From NCBI GenBank assembly GCA_025331435.1, contig JAIWNI010000032.1, positions 186,001 through 250,000 on the forward strand: a stretch of DNA of 64,000 bases, given 5' to 3'. Source of the DNA: Choanephora cucurbitarum (lineage: Eukaryota > Mucoromycota > Mucoromycetes > Mucorales > Choanephoraceae). A program made the position numbers and the translations under genes. A model generated the notes under the pieces. The model was not told the origin of the DNA, did not search any database, and saw nothing but the letters and a program-made list of their open reading frames with translations. Positions within the stretch are counted from its first letter, which is position 1. Every line of letters starts with the position of its first letter. Of this stretch, positions 56,901-64,000 are shown in pieces.

Positions 56901-57370
56901 CACTCACACGCATATACAGAGAGTTACACACAGTCGACAAAAAAGGTATAGCATAACACAGAAGACCCAGAAAGGTCGACCTCATCATTTTGTGTGTTTA
57001 TTTGTAGAATAAGCATGACCTTGTATCCAGCCTTATCGAACTAGAACTGAACGATAACGTCCAGATGACAACAGAACAGTTTGGAGCATTATGGCTCCAG
57101 TATTCTGTTGAGAAAAAGCTGAGATTCGAATGCTCTATTGTTAACTGTGAGAAGTTGGCCAGGAAATTAATTAAATCATGGCGTATTGTGGTTATTCAGG
57201 TGATTGGACAAGAATTTATTGCTATAGAAGCAACAACAAACACCACACAGTCAATCCCTGATGTCTTGATTCATGTTGCTTTGTTGGAGCAACAACAACT
57301 CGAATTGACTCTTAGAGCCAAACAATCTGACGACCCAATCTCACGATTCTTAAAGCAGAGACATTTATAA
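53991..57370 (+). CDS. AP4E1: AP-4 complex epsilon-type large adaptin
   Basis: Seventeen exons (53991..54095, 54155..54226, 54293..54419, 54480..54675, 54747..54906, 54962..55128, 55193..55266, 55318..55821, 55901..56022, 56079..56166, 56247..56374, 56437..56529, 56586..56640, 56699..56771, 56837..56859, 56920..56945, 57008..57370), 791 residues. Adaptin N-terminal motifs follow the AP4E order: LIRLVHCYMLGYNVDF, ERRVGYLACILFLGHEHEL, QIVRKKAVLALCFLYK, YHGVLAPWAQLD and NLKYLGLVGMSYI. A Ser-rich hinge and a C-terminal platform-like domain complete it. AP-4 sorts cargo at the trans-Golgi; Dikarya fungi generally lack it. In exon 11 the obvious acceptor leads to a stop, but the one at 56245..56246 restores the frame. 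Confidence 0.85.
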
Positions 57371-57564
57371 AACAAAAAAAAACAGCTTATTATAATAATG
57401 ACAATTTTGCTATTTTCGTAAATTGTGAGATGATTGTTTCATACAATAATAATAATAATAATAAAGGGGAAGAGAAAGGGGAAATAAACACACGCACATA
57501 CGTACATATACAAATAGACAGATAAAAGCTATAAAAAGAAAGAGAGAGAGAGATACGAGGAGTA

Positions 57565-58163
57565 TTAAGAGGGTTGTTGATTTCCATTTTCAACCATCGT
57601 GTTGTCAGGGGCATTTAAACAAGATTGAATCAGATTTTTGCCTTCTGGCTTCGTAACAAGAGGTTGTAGTTTTGGTGTAGTAAAGGTATATACAAGACCA
57701 GTTTCTGATACAACAAGTAATAGGACCTGTGTGCCTGTCAATGTACTGAGTTCATAAGCCTAGTTATGTAAGAGTCAAAGTTAATATGCGTAAAACAACA
57801 TCTTGTGTGTCAAACTATCTCTTGTTTTGGTTGTATGCCTCTCATTTTTTTTCCAACCCTTATTCTTACCTTCTTCATTATACCAGCCTTACGCTTAGAG
57901 AAAGTGATATGTCTTCTTGTCTTATCTTCAATGTACTCAATTTTAATTTTACGACGTCCTGAACGTCTGGAAGGTTTCTTGTCATCATCGTCATCGTCAT
58001 CTTCGTCAAGATCTTGACCGTTGTCCATAATGACTTGATTTAGTTGCTGTTGTGGGTGTGGTTGTTGGTGTGAAGGCATAGGGATTTGTTGCCTTGTAGT
58101 TGGCTGCACCATATATTGCTGAGGGTGTTGAGCCGTTGGATAGTAACCAGTTGCTGACTGCAT
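57565..58163 (-). CDS. Small MADS-box (SRF/Mcm1-type) transcription factor
   Basis: Two exons (57870..58163, 57565..57759), 162 residues. A Gln/Pro-rich N-terminus and an Asp run lead to the MADS box: GRRKIKIEYIEDKTRRHITFSKRKAGIMKK, split from AYELSTLTGTQVLLLVVSETGLVYTFTTPKLQPLV by an intron of 110 nt. That is the SRF/Mcm1 class (EYI..K..RHITFSKRK..IMKKA.EL..LTGTQVLLLV). The C-terminus is only about 35 residues beyond the domain, shorter than Mcm1 (286), so no activation tail is present. Confidence 0.92.
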
Positions 58164-59205
58164 TTAGAATGATTAAGTTACAGTCTCGAGTGTGAAAAAG
58201 AAAGAGAGAGAAGAGAGAAAAAGGAAAAAGAAAAGAGAGAAGAAAAAGGAAAAAAAAAAGAGAGACATTATTTGGAAACTTGAATAAACCTTATTATCAG
58301 TTGTGTTGCGTGCGTGTGCATTCTTTTTATATATTTCTTGGAGTGCACCTTTTTGCTGAAATGGTGTCACAAAAAATAAGAGTGCCGTATTTTTAAACAA
58401 CTCTTTGAGGCATAAATCAAAACGTATTCTCCTACCTTCATCGAATAAATAGACTTATGAGTCTTCTCTGCTCTCTTTTTCCATATGAGTTCTGTTTGCT
58501 CACATAGATCATGTTATGTCAAATAAAGACCTCTGTAAAAAAATCATATATGCAAGTATATGATTAAGCGATTGTGACTCCAGCATATTTATCAAGATGA
58601 TCAGAGATTTTTATTTTGAAGCTAGTTTAAGCTTTTCTTTTTTCTTGACTTCTCATACAAATAACAAGGGTAATACATAGAGAAGTTTGTCCACTTGTTT
58701 GTGGGTAAAAGCATTCAATGACTCATGATTCTGTGCCATCTCTTGTATATCATGCACTTTTTAATGGCAGCAGTAACACTGCTTTTTGACAATTTTTTTT
58801 AATGATTGACACGAGCTTATCATACGATGTGTATTTTCACTGTTTAATTTTGAGGCATACAGACCCATTTTTAATGAGATGTGTCATGTTTCTTTCCCGC
58901 TCGAGGTGGAAAAGTGTATATTTCAAATCGGCATGGTTGGAAGCACTTATTTGAATAACATCCTCAAAAGCTTAAAACTCAAACATGATTCTGTTTCATC
59001 TTTTTTTAAGCTATTCCTTATCGTTATGCGATCAGTAAACTACTGTCTGTTTCTCATTGAGCCTTCTATTCTAAAAAAAACACATCTTCAAAACAAGTGC
59101 TAATCACAAGAAACGCAGAGTAGTTGGGTATGCGTTTGACATTATAAGACAATGTGTTCTGTAATGACTATACATGTCTATTTACATTGCAATGGTTTAT
59201 TTTCT
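58164..59205. other. Intergenic region, no gene recognised
   Basis: 1.04 kb between the MADS start and the SKN7 stop. The 74-codon open frame at 58879..59103 has no recognisable motif. A (GA)n-rich stretch lies at 58195..58265, which is the complement of the CT-rich leader of the MADS gene. Confidence 0.5.
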
Positions 59206-61239
59206 TTATAAATTATTGTTGCTATTCATATCGTCAATTCTAGGTCGCTTCTGATTAGCATAGAGATACCATTCTTGTTGCTGTGTTTGCAAAGCATTGG
59301 GTTGCGCTAATTGGGGTATAATATTGAGCTGGGAATATAAAGCTTGCTCTTGTGATTGTTGTGGCAGCGATACAGATGATTGTGATGGTGGTTGTAGGAT
59401 GGTGACACTCGATTCGTTGTTGTTGTTGTTATCGCCAATGAAAGTTTGTGATGGGATAAAGGTCAAGTTTGCATTATTGTCTTCTACACAGCTGATTTTG
59501 TTCTTTTTCTCGTCATCCTCATCTTCAATCAATGTCAATTGTGGCTTCATTATGTTGCCATCAAGTAGCGTATTATTTAATGAAAAATTCTGCTGTAGCA
59601 AATGAAGCTGCTGTTGATGCTGTCTTTGTACAACTAGGTGTGCACAATATCTTTCCAACAAGCTGCCGAGTGATCCTTGGTTAAACGGTTTGGGTAAAAC
59701 ATCTGTCATACCACTCATGAAATATTGCTGAATAGCCTGATCTGTTGTGTTTGAAGTCATTGAAATGATAGGAGTCCAAGTGTCGTATTGACGAATATTT
59801 CGAGTAGCTGACATACCATCCAACTTTGGCATCATGATATCCTTTAATATTGAAATGTGTAAGTAACAAAGAACATTGTTTAAAAACATAAAAGACATTA
59901 CCATCAAGACTAAATCGTATTTTCCACTTCCAAGCTTCTTTACTGCTTCCATACCATCAACAGCTACATCAATTGTACAACCAGCAATCTGAAGCAACCG
60001 AGTAGACAGTCTTCGAAAGATGGAATCATCATCCACTAACAAAACGCGAGGTGGTACCGTCCACCCTAATTGTATACGCTTTCTTTTTCGGCTAATAGGC
60101 GCTGATGTGTTGATAACAGGCACAATTGAGTTACTATTGTTGTTACTACTATCAGTAGTGTTGCCATTGTTGTTTGTTTGTTGTAACTGTTGTGGCTGAG
60201 GAGAAGGTTGGTCCATTTGTGTGTCTACAGTCATAGCTTGATTCATCACAATGGGTGTTGCTGCAGCACTACTGCTGGCCATTGTCTCTGCTAGTCGCTC
60301 AAGCTGTATTTCGCTTGTGTTAGCAGCATGGTTGTATGCTTGAACTACTTTGTCTATTTCTTCTGTGTTTGTATTTTGTTGCTTCACGAAAGCCACAATT
60401 TCACGCATGACTGTGTCTTGTTCTTCCATGCTCTTTTTAAACCCCTGGATGCTATCTAAGACAACATTGTACTTCTTATCAAATGTCTTGATTTTGTCTG
60501 TCATCTTCTTCTGTGTCTCCTTCAACTGAAAAATCTCACTTTGAAGAGTATTGGTGAGTGCTTTTAATTCCTCAGCAACGCCAGCGCTTACTGAATTCAA
60601 GCGACCAGCTACAGTAGTTGATGGTGTAGAAGCATTGGTCTGACCAGTTGTTTGGGAAGATTTTCCTGTTGGTTTTCTCTGTTGTTTTTAGTTTAGTTAT
60701 AACTTGTTTGAGTTTCTAAATATGAACCAAGTGAAGCTTTCTTACTTTGATTTCTTCCAATAACTCTCGTCGATTATACTTGAAGTTAGGGTGTTGAAAC
60801 TCCCAGGCCTAAAAAGTTTCATTTGATTTAGCTTTCCAAAACCTTTAGTAAAAAAAAGAAAACAGAGATGTCTCTTTACCCGATCTCCATATATGCGTTG
60901 TCCATCTTCTGGCATCCTTAGTTTGTGAAAGTCATACTTGTTCAACTGACGAACAAAACTAGCAAAGTTAGAGTGCTTGAAGTGTTTTGGAAGAATGTGA
61001 CGAGCAAATTCGTTGGGGTCTTTGACAACAAATGTGTTTCCGTCAATTCCCCATGAAAACACTTGTGGGTATGTATTTTCTTCTAACATACTATATCAAA
61101 ATAAGCGGACATTCTTTGAATAGGCATTATGTCTTTTTTTTTTTTACCTAAATAACTTTTTAACAAATTCAGGTATATTGTTAGAGTTTGGCAGGTTTGA
61201 GTGGTGACTATCATTTATAGAAGGTGAAGAGCTCAACAT
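59206..61239 (-). CDS. SKN7: Skn7-type HSF/response-regulator transcription factor
   Basis: Five exons (61148..61239, 60880..61090, 60746..60808, 59902..60678, 59206..59841), 592 residues. An HSF-type DNA-binding domain (about 22-122: FVKKLFSMLEE ... [19 protein letters not shown] ... [16 protein letters not shown]) is followed by a coiled coil (about 145-210) and a receiver domain from residue 333 (RVLLVDDDS ... the phosphoacceptor Asp about 382 in DIMMPK, Thr/Ser in SMTSN, Lys in LPKPF). The tail is Gln/Asn-rich. Skn7/Prr1 takes phosphate from the Ypd1 relay and controls oxidative and osmotic stress genes. An intron falls exactly before the phosphoacceptor Asp. Confidence 0.95.
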
Positions 61240-64000
61240 ATTTATGATACGTATATAATGTAGATAGCAAATGTATGTAAATAAAGAAAAAATAAAAGAA
61301 AAAGAGAGAGAGAGAGAGAGAGAAGTGTAGCAAGTTCATTTTCCTTTTCAAGGATCGAAAAATCTATTTTTGGATATACCGGCCATTTGAGCACCGCATT
61401 TGAGCAAGTATAGCTTCTTTTTTTTTTCTGATTCCTAGAAATAGGGTAAACTCACTGCCTTCACTTTTTCAAACAAATAGAAAGATGAAAAGAATAGAAC
61501 TAAACACAAGCTATGCTTTTTTTACAACTAGTCCATATTTCTCTATACTATTTTCCGTAAAGATAAAAGAAAGAGAGAGAAAAAAAAGAAATGTGTGAAT
61601 CACAGACTAAAAAAAAGCGCTCTTTTATTGTTCCAGATTCGATGCTTATTCCAGCCTTTAGTACGGCTTTTTAAATCACATTACTTCTGCTCGTCCAGGC
61701 TTGCCTATGAAGAGATATATGCGATTACATCCTTAAGCACTTTAATTCTAATGGTTCTTTGAAAGCACGTTTCGACGGTTGTCGCTAGCGATGAAATTTG
61801 ATAAGAAAAATCGTTTTCAATTCAGGTCCTTTCATTATGATATAAGCCAAAAAAACACGCTTTTCCTAATTTTGTGTTTGCTGGTTTTTTTGATATGATA
61901 AGAGATAAAACCTCATTAAGAGAAATAAATTGTAAAGGAAAACCTCAGCTGAATGCAGAATTTAGCAAATTAAAACAAAAGTAAATTCGGTTTTAGTAAA
62001 GTACGCAAATATAAAAGATACGGAATACAGTCGATTGATACTTGTCAAGTGCAAATGCAGGGAAGCTTTGTTTCTCTCTCTTTTTCCCTTGCTTCTAACC
62101 ATATAGACAAGCGCCACTATCTGGAAGCGGTTTTCAGAAAACATAGTGGCAAATAAATTAATTTTGTAACTCTTTCAATTTAAAGTTTATGAGTAAATTT
62201 GGCAGGAGTATACCAGCTTGTCACTTTCATTTCCTAACACTGATGATTGTAGCAATTCTGGTTCCTAAAGTTAGCTATGTTTTATTGAATGAAAGGAAAA
62301 AGAAAAAGAGGAAAAAGTATAGACTACTCTTGCTTTAAATTTTAGCAGGTTCTAAAAATCCGTGAAAAAGTTGAATCTTTGTTCCTGAACCCCAAAATAA
62401 AAATGCCACCGCTGATCAATTTCTGATATAGGCTTGACAGAGTATAGATAGATTGCCCGACAGCTCAGTTTGACACCGCTCATTATCTGTCGTTCAATAA
62501 CCAAGCATTCAATAAAGAAACAAATGTCTAGGGCGCTCATGTTCAAAAGGAGTCAGTCATTGTATTGTCTGTCATGCTAACTCAATTCGTTTTGTTTATC
62601 TTTTTTAGAAAAAAAAACAAATCTTCAGCTACGTCATGCTAGCGAATTATCTTTAAAACAAGATAAGTTGACTGAGATTGATTCAGTCAAACAATCAGAG
62701 ATCTGAGGTTGAACAGCTTGTAAAGTTATCTTGGTAACCTTAATTTAAATCAGCGCGCTTTGATCAACTTGTACAACTTTACATCATTCTAGACCTTGAA
62801 ACAACAGGTCTAAATATAAGCTATTCAAAATCACAAGCTAATACTTATTATAGCTGAACCGTTCACCTGAAACTCATTTTTACTAGTATTTTAGAAAGAG
62901 CTGGCGGTAATATATTTCCGAAGACAGTAGGTGGTCAACAGATCCGAACTTGAGTCCAATTGAACTTTTTTTTTGCATTTATAGTTTTGGACAATCGCTT
63001 CGATTCATGAGCGCTCTTCATTTCTGTCAGCACTCATCAGTGAGCACTAGACTAATCATTAAGAAAGATATTGATCTGTGCTCCTGTTCGTTCATTTGTT
63101 AACTGACAAAGCCTTTGTCTCGCTACACATACGATCTAACCTCCTTGGTAGATGCATGTGATATGGAGATGAATTTTCAGGGCCTGATGTATCGTTTTGT
63201 AATGGCATATATCACTGATCAGTAGCTATACTTGGATCTTTAATGTCACTAATTTGCAATAAGAATAACTTTATATAGATTGAATAAAGAAAAAAGACTA
63301 TCGAGCTCATTAAGATGATAATAAGTTCATTGCTAACTTTGCTATGCATGCCACATGCAATCATATTATAGCTTATTCTTTTTGTCAATCCTCTCCCTTC
63401 ATTTCCTTCTATTGTCAGCCACAAGCGTACTTCAAGAGGGGGGTATAAACAGAGAAACGAAAATCATTGAACTGTATGATCATTGATCTACTTAGAGCTG
63501 CATAAGTATAATTATTTTTTAGGAGCCAAGCATGATTCACAAAATCATCTTGACTCTCTTTGCATTGTCATCGAGAACCATGCTATTGGGTATAGTAGTT
63601 GGTGTATCGGAAACATCTTTTGACTTTTACTTTCAGATTTGCCAAATCTGAATCAACAGGGTAACGGAATGCACATGCAATCCTTATTTTCTTAGGAGCC
63701 ATAAGTGTAAAAATAGAATCTGACTAGAGCCTGTTGACCTTATTAATGAATGCATACCTCTCCTCAAACCTTACTGTATTTTTACATGACTTCAAATCTA
63801 CAAACAGTTTTGCTAGCGATGCTTTAAGAAATGTTCCTCTATAAATGCAACATAGTGAGCTAAGGAGGCATCTATAGTTCGAAGGTCTTACTTGTCTCAG
63901 ATACTAAGGCAGTGGACTTTCTTTTTTTTTTTCTTTTTCTTTGCCGAGACTACCTTGAAACTGATAATGAATCAAGTAACGACCACATTGATATTTTAGC
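61240..64000. other. AT-rich intergenic region at the right edge, no gene recognised
   Basis: 2.76 kb upstream of SKN7. It begins with the SKN7 leader side ((AG)n run at about 61300..61322) and otherwise holds only 60-70 codon open frames without motifs. No repeat family or RNA gene was recognised by eye. Confidence 0.45.

Overview
The window looks like nuclear DNA of an early-diverging filamentous fungus, most likely Mucoromycota (Mucorales-like). The reasons are AT-rich spacers full of T and CT tracts, very short introns (about 46-150 nt, nearly all GT..AG) in most genes, and a gene set that mixes fungal genes (HIS7 as a HisH-HisF fusion, a SKN7-type regulator, a NUM1/ApsA-type cortical anchor, CHZ1, PEX14) with genes many yeasts have lost (a HAUS6/augmin-like protein, AP-4 epsilon, MED27, complex I subunits). 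No rRNA or tRNA gene, CRISPR array, intact transposon or plasmid feature was seen. All calls rest on reading the sequence and on hand-built splice models that keep frame and family motifs; no database search was run.

Layout. 0-3.3 kb: the 5' part of an FHA-domain (Fhl1-like) regulator (-), ESCRT-III VPS60 (+), and a short DH-only RhoGEF (-). 3.3-8.0 kb: a long non-coding stretch. 8.0-20.2 kb: complex I NDUFS2 (+), a Thr-rich Cys-rich secreted protein (-), splicing factor HSH155/SF3B1 (-), a NDUFA11-like complex I subunit (+), GINS subunit PSF1 (-), and a 56-residue secreted peptide (+). 20.6-31.7 kb: MED27, a CCDC137-like nucleolar protein, the Ubc13 partner MMS2 (-), HIS7, and a 1,556-residue coiled-coil/PH cortical anchor. 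32.3-38.3 kb: five genes packed head to tail on + (PP2A catalytic subunit, SLC25 carrier, MFS transporter, YPT7/RAB7, PEX14). 38.3-51.6 kb: a stand-alone tRNA-binding-domain protein (-), CHZ1 (+), HAUS6-like (-), C78 deubiquitinase ZUP1/Mug105-like (+), NBP35 (-), a syntaxin-8-like SNARE (-), a C2H2 factor (+), a RING-LON protein (-), an O-fucosyltransferase-like type II membrane protein (-), and a TBRG1-like FYR protein (+). 52.0-61.2 kb: a type II membrane protein with a beta-rich ectodomain (-), AP-4 epsilon in 17 exons (+), a small MADS-box protein (-), and SKN7 (-). The last 2.8 kb shows no gene.

The neighbourhood is ordinary euchromatic housekeeping DNA, not an island. Genes are connected mainly by shared spacers: several head-to-head pairs (FHA/VPS60, HSH155/NDUFA11, tRBD/CHZ1, HAUS6/ZUP1, fucosyltransferase/TBRG1, membrane protein/AP4E1) and one very compact tandem run. 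Functional themes that recur are membrane traffic (VPS60, YPT7, STX8-like, AP4E1, PEX14), chromatin and transcription (CHZ1, TBRG1-like, MED27, SKN7, MADS, FHA, C2H2) and ubiquitin (MMS2, ZUP1, RING-LON).

Points most worth a second look: the unrecognised small secreted peptide at 20.04 kb; the secreted protein with a duplicated six-cysteine module; the in-frame, stop-free, G-less last intron of NDUFS2; the HAUS6/ZUP1 spacer carrying two MluI boxes and an RFX-type X-box; an eleven-copy Met-x-x-Lys repeat in the cortical anchor; and the 21-bp minisatellite that splits the LON domain of the RING protein.
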